A stretch of DNA of 40,997 nucleotides from Ignavibacteriota bacterium. GTDB lineage: Bacteria; Bacteroidota; Ignavibacteria; UBA10030. The position numbers were made by a program, and so were the translations under genes. Of the stretch, positions 1 through 9,066 are shown piece by piece (the stretch's first letter is position 1; each line of letters opens with the position of its first letter). Location of the stretch: positions 26,286-67,282 of the forward strand of contig PLMS01000140.1 in NCBI GenBank assembly GCA_003142575.1, read 5' to 3'. The notes beneath the pieces are model-generated. The model saw only the letters and a list, made by a program, of their open reading frames with translations. It was not told the DNA's origin and made no database searches.

Positions 1-2037
1 CCCGATGTATACCTGATCACGGATGAATTCCTGTATGGTCATCGCTCGATCGAGTGCAGTATTCCATTGTTCTCGTGTCAGATCATCTGTTCCGAGCAAA
101 GCACAGAGGGAAGCAAAAGCATGTTTTTGCTTTTCAAGGGGATACTGTTGCCACAATGTGTTATATCGATCATGAATATCTTTCCATCCGGCAAGCTTTC
201 CTGATCCGATGTCTGACCGGATCTGATCCACATCTTTTTCAGGAATCAGTTGTCCGCCGAGGTTTATCCATTTTGTTAGGCGGTTGCCTTTCAATGTCTT
301 GCACATAGCTGTAAACGTGCCGCTGGAATTTGCCTTTAGATAGTCCAGCAGGTTCTTCACAGCGTAATAATGAATCATATCTGCATATGCATGATAAGAT
401 TTATGTGCTTTGAGAATCACGACTTTCCGTTCCGACTTTTCCATATTCTCGCCGAGAATGTCTAATTGGACAATTTTCTTTTCTGCTCCGGAAAGGAGTT
501 CTCGTCCAATTCGGATAAGTTCTTTTTCATCGTTCTTAATTGAAGAACTTTGTTGACGAAGTTTGGCTTTCGCTGTCCAGATTTCTAAGAGGTGGCGGGC
601 ATGAAACATCTCTTCAACCGTATCAGGAGCGAGTGAATCAAATTCAATATTCTGAATTTTGTTTTTTCGCTTGTCCCGATTCTGGAATTTCCATGTATTT
701 CGTGCGAGCGCGTACATATTGTACAACCACCAGAAAGCCGGCAGCACTTCAAGTTCGTCTTTGGCTGTGTTGTTGTTCAGCAAAGAGAACGGCAGTGGAA
801 TATCCATCTCTGCCGGATAGTCTGCTTTGGATAGCAACATAAACGATGCGAATCGACAAGAATGCTTGATGCTGGAACACAATCCCGGCCAGAACCCGCG
901 GCCTGCTTGAACCTCGTTATCATTGGCTCTGCTGTTGTGATTAGAGCCAATAGTGGCTCCGGCGGCTATGTTGCTCTGTCCTAAAACAACTGATGCGATT
1001 AAAAACGAATTGTTGTGATGTTGTTCGTGCGCAGGAAAAATGAGATTGTTGAGTACTTCGCAGCACGAAATTGTAGAATTGTCCCCGAGGTAAGAATGGA
1101 TCAGTCGTGCCCCGTATTTGAGGTTGGAGTTGTTCCCCAGAATGAAACGAACTGCTTTGGAACCATAAAAAATGTGGCATCCATAACCGATGATGCCATT
1201 GACAAGTTCAACACCTTCTCCGATTTGTGTTGGTTCATCTTCAGAGGAGTTGATCGTAAGATTCTTCAGTTTGTTGGCACCTTTGATATAACAATGTGAG
1301 CCGATTTTTACATCTTTGAGAATTCCGGAGTTCTTAATGACGCATTGATTCTCAACTGTACCATAGAATCCACGGTGGTTGTCAAAACTATTTTGCGTTA
1401 TGGTTAATAATTTATCCTGTAATGCAATGTCGTCCCGATACTTTGCCCAGAGGTAGGCATCTGCCGGAATGATGCCATCGAACGGCAGCACGCGGCGGCA
1501 GCCGGCTTCATTCATGAGTTCAAGCCATACGCGGACGTCTTCGTGTTCGCCTTCTTTAATAATACCATTCCCGAATTTAGCGTGGTTTGTAGTGTGCATT
1601 TCGTCGATGTTGAGCAGCATGCATTGATCACCGACGATGTAATGTGCCAGATACCGTACGTGATGAATAGCTGCGTTATCTCCAATGTCACAGGCGATGA
1701 TGGTACTGTTCGTGATCCCTACCGATACCTGCAGATCATGATGCTCGAGAAGCACGTTTTGGATACGTCCAATCCGGACTAGACCGAAAAAAGCTGTATT
1801 CTTGATTCTCTTTGGATCGAATGGGTCTGTGACGAAGATTTCATTCCAGTTGTCGGATGTATTGTTGTTTTGGACAAGTAGTTCTACTTCGTCTGTCCGC
1901 AGACGGCGCCACCGATTTAGCGGCCACGGAACTTGTGTGTTGCGGTGGCAATACTCGTCTTTGCCGCTTGGAATAAATTCTTTTGGGATAAAATTTCTTC
2001 CGATGCTATTTGCCGGAAGAATGGATACGTTGTCCAT
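1..2037 (-). CDS. DUF4954 family protein, left-handed beta-helix type, 3' end cut off by window edge
   Basis: Reading the minus strand from ATG at 2035-2037 gives 679 open codons to the window edge, so the C-terminus is missing. An AG-rich ribosome site (GAGG) lies about 7 bases before the ATG. The translation has FDPKRIKN, FGLVRIGRIQN, FGNGIIKEGEHEDVRVW and LMNEAGCRRVLPFDGI near residues 65-210, followed by hexapeptide-like turns (GVELVNGIIGYGCHIFYGS), which match the DUF4954 family of Bacteroidetes-type genomes. Family members are about 650-750 residues and resemble sugar-phosphate nucleotidylyl/acyl transferases with a left-handed beta-helix. Their substrate is not established, so I assign no reaction. 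It lies about 170 bp upstream of murI on the same strand, which would allow a separate promoter. Every plus-strand ORF in this stretch is a shadow. Confidence is good for the family and low for function. Confidence 0.85.
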   Translation of the reverse strand, partial: MDNVSILPANSIGRNFIPKEFIPSGKDEYCHRNTQVPWPLNRWRRLRTDEVELLVQNNNTSDNWNEIFVTDPFDPKRIKNTAFFGLVRIGRIQNVLLEHHDLQVSVGITNSTIIACDIGDNAAIHHVRYLAHYIVGDQCMLLNIDEMHTTNHAKFGNGIIKEGEHEDVRVWLELMNEAGCRRVLPFDGIIPADAYLWAKYRDDIALQDKLLTITQNSFDNHRGFYGTVENQCVIKNSGILKDVKIGSHCYIKGANKLKNLTINSSEDEPTQIGEGVELVNGIIGYGCHIFYGSKAVRFILGNNSNLKYGARLIHSYLGDNSTISCCEVLNNLIFPAHEQHHNNSFLIASVVLGQSNIAAGATIGSNHNSRANDNEVQAGRGFWPGLCSSIKHSCRFASFMLLSKADYPAEMDIPLPFSLLNNNTAKDELEVLPAFWWLYNMYALARNTWKFQNRDKRKNKIQNIEFDSLAPDTVEEMFHARHLLEIWTAKAKLRQQSSSIKNDEKELIRIGRELLSGAEKKIVQLDILGENMEKSERKVVILKAHKSYHAYADMIHYYAVKNLLDYLKANSSGTFTAMCKTLKGNRLTKWINLGGQLIPEKDVDQIRSDIGSGKLAGWKDIHDRYNTLWQQYPLEKQKHAFASLCALLGTDDLTREQWNTALDRAMTIQEFIRDQVYIG

Positions 2038-2211
2038 ATCATGCCTCGTCTATCGCTTCAGAATGGTTATATGACTATAGATAGTTCAGTTCAGTGTAAG
2101 AAATAAAGTACATCATTATCAATCGGATGGATTCGCAATATGTATTCGTTCTTTAATCAAAGCGAAACCGATCGTTCTATCAATAAGAAACATCTGACAG
2201 ATTTTATAAAC

Positions 2212-3027
2212 TTAACTCAAGAAACCTTCAACACGATGCACTTTACCAAGTGTTGTACCGAGAAATCGTTCGCCTATCTCCGCAAACTTATGCGGTACAT
2301 CGCTTACGAAGAACTGTAAGTTGGGTTTCATTATGCTCGTATTTTCTAAATGTAATTCTGTCAGCATGTTCTTCACAATGACAGCGGTGGCTTCTCCGGA
2401 ATCAATCAGCATGACGTCGTTGTGCAGCACCTTATTGATGACTTTCCGCAAGATGGGATAATGCGTGCATCCAAGCACGAGCGTATCAATTTTCTCAAGA
2501 GTCAAAGGAAACAAATATTCCTTAGCGATCAATTCTGTCGCCTTATGGTCGGTCCAGCCTTCTTCAGCAAGAGGGACAAAAAGTGGACATGGTTGTCCGA
2601 ATACTTTGATTGCTGGATTGAGCTGGCGAATGGCATTTGTATAGGCGTTACTAAAAATCGTGCCCAATGTTCCAATGACACCAATCCGTTTCTTTTTTGA
2701 AGCCAGGACAGCTGCATCTGCTCCCGGAAGGATCACGCCAACCACCGGTATCTTCGCACGTTTCTGCACAATATCAAGCGCAACTGCAGAAACTGTGTTA
2801 CATGCGATGACGATGAGTTTGACATCATGTTGAAGCAGGACATCGGTATCTTGCAATGCATACTCGCGCACGACCTGCGGCGATTTTGGGCCGTAGGGAA
2901 CGCGCGCGGTGTCGCCAAAGTACACAATGTTTTCATGCGGCAAGTGCTGCATGAGTGCACGCACGACGGTCATGCCGCCAATGCCGGAATCAAATACACC
3001 GATGGGTTGTGCGTTATTCATGGTCAT
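2212..3027 (-). CDS. murI: Glutamate racemase
   Basis: Interconverts L- and D-glutamate in the cytoplasm, supplying D-Glu for peptidoglycan. The 271 residues are normal for the family. The N-terminal signature IGVFDSGIGGMTV contains the conserved Asp13-Ser14. The two catalytic cysteines sit in IACNTVSA (Cys76) and LGCTHYP (near residue 187), and FGDTARVPYG is the usual substrate-loop motif. The ATG at 3025-3027 directly abuts the glnD stop codon (3028-3030), so the two are probably co-transcribed and perhaps translationally coupled. A second in-frame ATG two codons in is an equally possible start, because no clear ribosome site distinguishes them. Confidence 0.96.
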   Translation of the reverse strand: MTMNNAQPIGVFDSGIGGMTVVRALMQHLPHENIVYFGDTARVPYGPKSPQVVREYALQDTDVLLQHDVKLIVIACNTVSAVALDIVQKRAKIPVVGVILPGADAAVLASKKKRIGVIGTLGTIFSNAYTNAIRQLNPAIKVFGQPCPLFVPLAEEGWTDHKATELIAKEYLFPLTLEKIDTLVLGCTHYPILRKVINKVLHNDVMLIDSGEATAVIVKNMLTELHLENTSIMKPNLQFFVSDVPHKFAEIGERFLGTTLGKVHRVEGFLS

Positions 3028-5670
3028 TTAAGTTGTTGTTGATGGTACGAGTTCCGATTTAGATAGACTTCGAATGGTTGTGAGAATTTCTTGTTTCGCT
3101 TGCTCTCTTCGCTCCGGATTGTCAAGTTTCTTTCCGTCGTTATCCAGCAAATAGAACGAATCAACAATACCGTCGACGCGTGTGGAAATCTTTGCGAATG
3201 TAATATTGAGCCCAAGTCGTGATATCGTTTCTGTGAGACGATAGAGAAAGCCAAGTGTATCCGGTGCATAGACATCAATAATGGTGAACTTTGGATGATC
3301 CTCAAACTCCACATCGCAACGAACATTCAAATTCATGGGCTGAGTGCGGCGTTTCCATCGCATTCGGTGGCGCTCAATCAACTTTGAAATTTCAACACGG
3401 CCTTCTGAAACTTCTTTAATATTGTGAGAGATTCGCTCGCACAGTTCTTCCGAAAGAGGAATGTGCGAGACAAATTCCACTACCCGAAACTTGTCTATGA
3501 CGATACCATCGCGCCGGGTGAAAACCTGCGCATCAAAAATATTTGCATCATTTGCTGTCAGTACACCGCAAAACTTGGAAAGCACACCTGGAGAATCGCG
3601 GGAGATAAATGTAACATCAGTGAAACTGTTGGATTGCTGAAAAAGCACTGTGACCTGATCATGTGTACGGATTATCTGAAGATGTTCAGCAATCTCTTCC
3701 GGTTTGAACGTTGCAAGGTACGAGGTGTCTGAGAAGAGTGCAAGGTGTGTGTCTACTTCTTCAGGAGGGAATTCCGGAATAAGGCTCCGAAGAATATCGG
3801 CACGCGTCGCTTCTGCTTGTTGCACGGAGCGTTCGTGAACCTGCTCGCTTGTCATCTGTTCTTCTAAGATATTCCGAGTTTTTCGATATAATTCCCATAG
3901 AAGAAGTTCTTTCCATTCTGTCCAGACGTTCTTATTCACTGCTGAAAGATCGGCATAGGTCAATACATATAAATAATCGAGTTGTTCTATGCGTTCGAAC
4001 ATGTGTGCGAAATCGATAATGGTTTGCGGATCGTTGAGGTTGCGCCGGAATGCGATCTGTTCCATGAGAAGATGATGACGGACAAGGAATGAAACGTCAT
4101 CGATGAGATCGTCGTACATAATACGTTGGAGAAATCGCCGGGCAATCGGTATTCCCTTGATTTCATGTTTTCCAAGGAGGGAGGGCTTTGCAATATCATG
4201 AAACAAACATGCAAGATACAATGTGTCTCTTCGAGGCAGGGAACGGAACACGTTCCCAAAAGAGGAAGATGACTGTTCGAGTGCTTCAGCATTGGCGAGA
4301 ACAATCAATGTGTGTTCATCGGCAGTATAAAAATGGTATTGGTTATGCTGGAAGAATGATACCATCGGTTTCCATTCCGGTATCCATCGTTCGAGTAATC
4401 CAAGATCATTCATTTTGTGAAGTGCATTGGCTACGCCATTCGGTCGATGGAGAAGAAGCCGGAAGAGATTCGTTTCTGTTTGTGTCTTCAAAGGTCTCAG
4501 GGAATGCAATCGTCTATGAATAGCATCTTCTAATGCGTAAGAAAATTCCACACGCCGTTCGCTTCTCAGCAAGAACGCGTTGAGGAGAATTTCATTGGTG
4601 ATATGTATGTTGCGTTGTGCACAATGAATGCGTCCATCACGAAGAATAAATGTGCTGCCGATCTTGGTTGTTTTTGTCTTTGAGTCTTTAGTAGGCCACC
4701 GGTGGTTTGCCCAATCAAGGATCCGTGAGCAGAAGAGAGCTACTGTCTTCGATGCAATATAATAGTCCTGCATAAAACGATCGACTTGCGTTCTTTTCGA
4801 CTTCGCCCGATAGCGCAGATGCGAAGCAATGCGCGGCTGAAGACCAAATTCAAGTGTATCGTGGAGTGCTTTGGATTGGAGATGCATCTCGTTGCGTACC
4901 CGGAGGAGAGTATCAAAGGCAATTCGTGACTCTGTGAGAAACGATGAAGTGAATTGTTGTTTGACAATCGGTGACTTAAGAAGATGGAGGATCGCCGTTT
5001 CTGTTGAACGAAGAGTTTTTGGAAGCGGGATCGCACCAGTTCCTCGCATCATCCAAAGTGCAGAATGAATATCGCGTAAACCTCCTGCGCTGTTTTTGAT
5101 ATTTGGTTCCAGCAATTTTGAGGAACTTCCATATTTCCTATGGCGAGCGTACTGCATCTCAGACACTCTCTGTACAAAAGCAACACGATCTTCTTCTTGA
5201 ATTCTTTGTTTCAATACAGTCTGGAGTTTGGTGAATGTCTCTTGATCACCACAAACATAGCGTGCTTCAATGAGTGACATCCACGACTCTATATCTTCTC
5301 CCGCGAGTGCGATGCATTCATGTGTCGTGCGAAAACTGTGACCGACATCAAGGCCAATGTCCAAAAGTTGATGGAGAAATTTCTGTACAGCGGGTGTGGT
5401 ATTATCTCGGAAGAGTTCATCAGCGATAAGAAACATGACATCGGTATCAGAGGAAAAACAAAGTTCTTTTCTGCCGTATCCTCCCAAAGCAACGACTGTC
5501 AAATATTTCGAATCGTTCTCGAGATGCCGGTAGATCGTTTGGAGAAGTGTATCAAGTCGTTGTGTCAGCGCAAGTGCAACTCGAATTCCTCCGGCGCCGG
5601 CACGGTGCAGTTGGAGAATAGCCTGAGTGCTTTTTTCGTATTTTTTTTTAAGGTGCTGCAGTATTATCAT
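3028..5670 (-). CDS. glnD: Bifunctional [protein-PII] uridylyltransferase / uridylyl-removing enzyme
   Basis: Senses glutamine and adds or removes UMP on PII proteins (GlnB/GlnK), controlling nitrogen assimilation. The 880-residue length fits the family. Domains in order: nucleotidyltransferase with GGYGRKELCFSSDTD around residues 65-80; a GlnD PII-UTase region, including NSAGGLRDIHSALW; an HD hydrolase domain with LACLFHDIAKP and VRHHLL in the middle third (uridylyl-removing activity); and two C-terminal ACT domains (SPGVLSKFCGVL and DTLGFLYRLTETISRLG) that bind glutamine. Both catalytic signatures look intact. It lies 30 bp downstream of the outer-membrane protein gene and abuts murI, all on the minus strand, so a shared transcript is likely. 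No PII gene is in view. Confidence 0.94.
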   Translation of the reverse strand: MIILQHLKKKYEKSTQAILQLHRAGAGGIRVALALTQRLDTLLQTIYRHLENDSKYLTVVALGGYGRKELCFSSDTDVMFLIADELFRDNTTPAVQKFLHQLLDIGLDVGHSFRTTHECIALAGEDIESWMSLIEARYVCGDQETFTKLQTVLKQRIQEEDRVAFVQRVSEMQYARHRKYGSSSKLLEPNIKNSAGGLRDIHSALWMMRGTGAIPLPKTLRSTETAILHLLKSPIVKQQFTSSFLTESRIAFDTLLRVRNEMHLQSKALHDTLEFGLQPRIASHLRYRAKSKRTQVDRFMQDYYIASKTVALFCSRILDWANHRWPTKDSKTKTTKIGSTFILRDGRIHCAQRNIHITNEILLNAFLLRSERRVEFSYALEDAIHRRLHSLRPLKTQTETNLFRLLLHRPNGVANALHKMNDLGLLERWIPEWKPMVSFFQHNQYHFYTADEHTLIVLANAEALEQSSSSFGNVFRSLPRRDTLYLACLFHDIAKPSLLGKHEIKGIPIARRFLQRIMYDDLIDDVSFLVRHHLLMEQIAFRRNLNDPQTIIDFAHMFERIEQLDYLYVLTYADLSAVNKNVWTEWKELLLWELYRKTRNILEEQMTSEQVHERSVQQAEATRADILRSLIPEFPPEEVDTHLALFSDTSYLATFKPEEIAEHLQIIRTHDQVTVLFQQSNSFTDVTFISRDSPGVLSKFCGVLTANDANIFDAQVFTRRDGIVIDKFRVVEFVSHIPLSEELCERISHNIKEVSEGRVEISKLIERHRMRWKRRTQPMNLNVRCDVEFEDHPKFTIIDVYAPDTLGFLYRLTETISRLGLNITFAKISTRVDGIVDSFYLLDNDGKKLDNPERREQAKQEILTTIRSLSKSELVPSTTT

Positions 5671-5700
5671 AGATTCAATATAATCAATGGTGAAGAATGG

Positions 5701-8244
5701 TCAAAACATGAATCCCATCGTTGTATAGAATGCGATTTTATCTTCCGAACGTGCGAGGGAGAAATTAGCTATATATTCAGGCTTGATGATGGAGAACCAT
5801 AGTCCGCCGCCGATGACGTTGTGCCAGCGATTGGAGTGTTCACCAGTGAGGAATACACGGCCGGTTTCTGCAAATGCAGAAATACCTGACCATAATGGAA
5901 CGATAAAAGGAATCCGTGCTACTTGTGTACGGACTTCTGCACTACCAAGGATGGAAGCGTCACCGGAAAAACGTTGACGCTCGAATCCGCGAAGTGATTC
6001 GTTTCCCCCGAGGAAGGCTGATTCAAAGAATGGATGCTTACCCCAAAGCTTTTCACCGATTGTTCGAAATGCAATTGTCATGGATGGAATGTTTTCCAAA
6101 GTGAAATAAGTTCGAAGTTCACCTTGCAGTTTATAAAATGAATTCTCATTGTCTAAAAAATTTGGGAAGTAAGAAATTTCTACAACGCTGTATATCCCTT
6201 GTGTTGGAAGTTTTTTATTGACCCGAGTATCCCTTTGAACTCGTGCACTGATGTTTAAGTAGGTAAGGCTTTTATTATAGAGAGGGAGCTTCAAGGAGTC
6301 TAATAAGGTACCATGCTGTGGATTATTATCAATGAGTTTCAGAGTACTGCCGATTTCAGTGCTCACTTCAGGAAAAAGTGTAAAATCGAGTGCGGCATGA
6401 AAAAATATTTGCCGCTGATCTACTTTATAGAATACGGCATCGGCAAGTGATTGGCTAAACGTTGTTTCATTCCCGAGTCCAAAAAAGTTAGAGAGATCGA
6501 GTTGTGAAGCGTGAAGCTGGAGAAATGTGCGAACACCACGGAACCAATCTCGGAATTCTCCAGCGGCATCAAGTCGGTACCGGTTGGTACGGGTTGCCAA
6601 TCCGGCGCGCACGCTTATTTGTTGTGCATAAGGTTCCATACGATACTCATATTGTGTATATACCGGCCCTCCACCAATAAAGAGGCCGTCATCCGGATTG
6701 ATATCGAACCATGGACTAAAACTCCATTCGCTGCCCCAGTCGCGATACGACTGGCTCACCGTTTTGTTTTGTTCACCTGCAAGATTCCTTGCTTGATCAT
6801 GAATAATTTGAATGTCGCTATGTGTCGTTATGCGAAATTCCGGATCGCTCGTATAGAAAATCGTTCCTCGTGACGAAAGTGGATTAAGAGAGGCAAATAA
6901 ATTTCTACTCTTGGTCTTATCTATGAGTTCATTCTTTCCGTCGCCGCCATCAATAATGATTTTGATGGTACTGCTTTCTTCGCCTTCAAGAGTGATGATG
7001 TCATCGCCGCCAAGCAGCAGGATTCGAATTTCTTCCGTGTAATCATCATGAAACAATCTTTGAAAGAGTTGTGTTCGCGTTGTATCCTCGCGATCGAATA
7101 TTGTTACAGATACGATGTGTCGTCCTATCCGGTGTATCTCTGCGCGTTCTGCTTTGTTGCTGCCATGCAACTCCACGTTTGCCGACAACAGCTTATAAAA
7201 TTCCTCAGCAGCTTTCGGCAATTGTGCTCGTCGCGATTGAAGAAGATGGAAAAGCTTTGTTCCTTCTTTTTCAAAAATCGAAGTAGGAAGTTGTCTAAGA
7301 GCTTGCATGAGAACTGAATCAGAAAGTTGTGATTGAATCCAGAGCGCCAGCGAGTCCCATGGTTGCTTGGTAAAAGAAACCAGAAGCCTTCTATCAAGAG
7401 ATCGTCCTGTGAGCGTGAGATTGTCGACGCCGGAAATATTCTCGTCGCAATGTTCTAACTGTGGAAGAGCCATACCTGCGATAGTGGGAAGGATACCGTT
7501 CAGCCGGATAAAAGCCTGCTGATGATTGAGTGGTATAGGTTTCCAGATGGTGCGTCCATTCCTATCAACACTGACCCAGTGCCATTGATTTGCCGAACGA
7601 TCCCAGTCACCGAGGAGAATGTCAATGAAGCGGGCTTTTAAATATTGAAGCTCATCGATGCAAGCGCGATTGTCTCCTTCCAGCGAATCCAGCATTTGTA
7701 GAGTGCCGACAAATTTATATGAAATAGAATCATATTCATCGGAAGAAATATTACGCCATGGTTCTTCAAGAATTCCAAGGTGAGTGTTCACCTGCAAACT
7801 CTCTTTCTCAAAGTGCCTCTTTTCGGAAAGTGCAGCGAGTTGATTTTCTCGATAAGGAAGATTGACAGCACGGAGAATTGGAACGACTATGATTGGTGCA
7901 AACGGATTCAATGCACTGATTTGATCGATCACAATATTTCTCGGCAGCAACTGTGCAAGTTCGATAGGGAGTGATAGAATAGAATCCTGATCGAACGGAG
8001 TGAAAGAATATGCTTTGTCGATTAAATCATCTGGATGAAGGACCCTTACGTTCACCGGTGTTGCCCAGACATCGCGCCAGAGAGAGCCAAAGAGAAATCG
8101 ATGAAGTCCGTTTGCCTGGAGATTCAGATTGGCGGCAAGAGTTGTACTGTCTTGAGCAGTGGAATAGGTGAGCGGCTGCGCAGCCACATGATGCAGGAGG
8201 AAAAACATCAGCACTGGGATGACAATACTCGCTCGGTGTATCAT
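5701..8244 (-). CDS. BamA/Omp85-like outer-membrane beta-barrel protein (surface antigen D15 C-terminal domain)
   Basis: Starts with a signal peptide (hydrophobic run ending near HHVAAQ), consistent with Sec export and an outer-membrane location. Around residues 205-240 it has LLGDWDRSANQWHW and IWKPIPLNHQQAF, a conserved region of large Bacteroidetes BamA-like proteins. Residues around 390-440 include FDREDTTRTQLF and EIRILLLGGDDI, another block of this group. The last ~350 residues are a predicted barrel. FLGGNESLRGFERQRF and AFAETGRVF near the C-terminus match the D15/Omp85 signature, and the protein ends in phenylalanine, as barrel substrates of BAM usually do. No POTRA domains are obvious, so it is probably not the essential BamA. 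Cargo or role is unknown. It lies 30 bp upstream of glnD. Confidence 0.82.
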   Translation of the reverse strand: MIHRASIVIPVLMFFLLHHVAAQPLTYSTAQDSTTLAANLNLQANGLHRFLFGSLWRDVWATPVNVRVLHPDDLIDKAYSFTPFDQDSILSLPIELAQLLPRNIVIDQISALNPFAPIIVVPILRAVNLPYRENQLAALSEKRHFEKESLQVNTHLGILEEPWRNISSDEYDSISYKFVGTLQMLDSLEGDNRACIDELQYLKARFIDILLGDWDRSANQWHWVSVDRNGRTIWKPIPLNHQQAFIRLNGILPTIAGMALPQLEHCDENISGVDNLTLTGRSLDRRLLVSFTKQPWDSLALWIQSQLSDSVLMQALRQLPTSIFEKEGTKLFHLLQSRRAQLPKAAEEFYKLLSANVELHGSNKAERAEIHRIGRHIVSVTIFDREDTTRTQLFQRLFHDDYTEEIRILLLGGDDIITLEGEESSTIKIIIDGGDGKNELIDKTKSRNLFASLNPLSSRGTIFYTSDPEFRITTHSDIQIIHDQARNLAGEQNKTVSQSYRDWGSEWSFSPWFDINPDDGLFIGGGPVYTQYEYRMEPYAQQISVRAGLATRTNRYRLDAAGEFRDWFRGVRTFLQLHASQLDLSNFFGLGNETTFSQSLADAVFYKVDQRQIFFHAALDFTLFPEVSTEIGSTLKLIDNNPQHGTLLDSLKLPLYNKSLTYLNISARVQRDTRVNKKLPTQGIYSVVEISYFPNFLDNENSFYKLQGELRTYFTLENIPSMTIAFRTIGEKLWGKHPFFESAFLGGNESLRGFERQRFSGDASILGSAEVRTQVARIPFIVPLWSGISAFAETGRVFLTGEHSNRWHNVIGGGLWFSIIKPEYIANFSLARSEDKIAFYTTMGFMF

Positions 8245-8294
8245 TTATGGGATAAGTTGATTCTTTGTTATGATGAGATCCCAAACAAATTGTG

Positions 8295-9047
8295 TTACAC
8301 TTTTCGGCCAAGCCAATCAAGAATTCCCGTTATAAACGTAAGAGGATGCGGAGGGCACCCCGGAATGTATAAATCGATATTGTGTGCTATGAGGAATGTT
8401 CTATCGATTTCTAGAGAACCCTTGAATATTCCACCGCTGATTGCACAAGCACCTACCAGAATAATGATTTTTGGGGCGGGAACTGCGTCAAAGCAGAGTT
8501 CTGTGGCTTGCGCCATTGCTTTTGTTAATGGACCGGTAATGACAACCCCATCAGCATGCCGAGGCGAGGCGACAAACTCGATGCCGAAACGGCCCATATC
8601 GAAATTCACATTGCTCGATGCATTTAATTCTAATTCACAACCATTGCAACCGCCAGCAGAAATTTGCCGGAGTTTTAACGACTTGCCGAAGTAGTTTCTA
8701 ATTTTTTTTGATGCGATTTCCGGTGTTATGCGGACGTATGTTCTATCGACAATGAGTTGACTGCGTGAGCTGCATGAAATGTGATATTCATTGGTAAAGT
8801 GAATTACTTTTTCAGGACAGCGTTGTTCACAGAGAGGACAAAAGACGCACAGCCCAAGATCTATCCGTAGGGGATGGAGTTGAATAGCTCCGGTCGGACA
8901 AATGTCTACACATTCTTTGCATCCGTCAGGGCATTTCTCTGGATGAAGCTCCGGCATTCCACGAAAGAGCGGCGGGAGCGCTGCATGATGAACATCGTGA
9001 ACGATCGGGTCGCCCTGTAATATTCGTAATTGAATACTCTCAATCAT
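8295..9047 (-). CDS. Ehr/group 4 hydrogenase-like complex: ferredoxin domain fused to small (NuoB/HyfI-like) subunit
   Basis: The N-terminal ~90 residues are a two-cluster ferredoxin domain with CPDGCKECVDICPTGAI and LGLCVFCPLCEQRCPE, each a CxxC-type [4Fe-4S] set (HyfH/HycF-like). The rest is a NuoB/HyfI-like small subunit with GGCNGCELELNA, GACAISGGIF and PGCPPHP, which give four cysteines for the proximal [4Fe-4S] cluster. This is a natural fusion of subunits encoded separately in E. coli hyf/hyc. It would take electrons from a soluble donor and pass them towards the large subunit at the cytoplasmic face of the membrane arm. I prefer ATG 9045-9047, because AGGAG at 9061-9065 is 11-13 bases away. 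The in-frame TTG at 9059 sits directly on that site. Last gene of the operon, about 20 bp after the large-subunit stop. Confidence 0.86.
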   Translation of the reverse strand: MIESIQLRILQGDPIVHDVHHAALPPLFRGMPELHPEKCPDGCKECVDICPTGAIQLHPLRIDLGLCVFCPLCEQRCPEKVIHFTNEYHISCSSRSQLIVDRTYVRITPEIASKKIRNYFGKSLKLRQISAGGCNGCELELNASSNVNFDMGRFGIEFVASPRHADGVVITGPLTKAMAQATELCFDAVPAPKIIILVGACAISGGIFKGSLEIDRTFLIAHNIDLYIPGCPPHPLTFITGILDWLGRKV

Positions 9048-9066
9048 AAATTCTGACAACTCCTAA

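Noticed and set aside
54-2074. Several short plus-strand ORFs (for example 540-842, 1543-1782, 1802-2074)
   Set aside because: The minus strand is open without a stop from 2037 to 1 with clear DUF4954 motifs, so these are antisense shadows.
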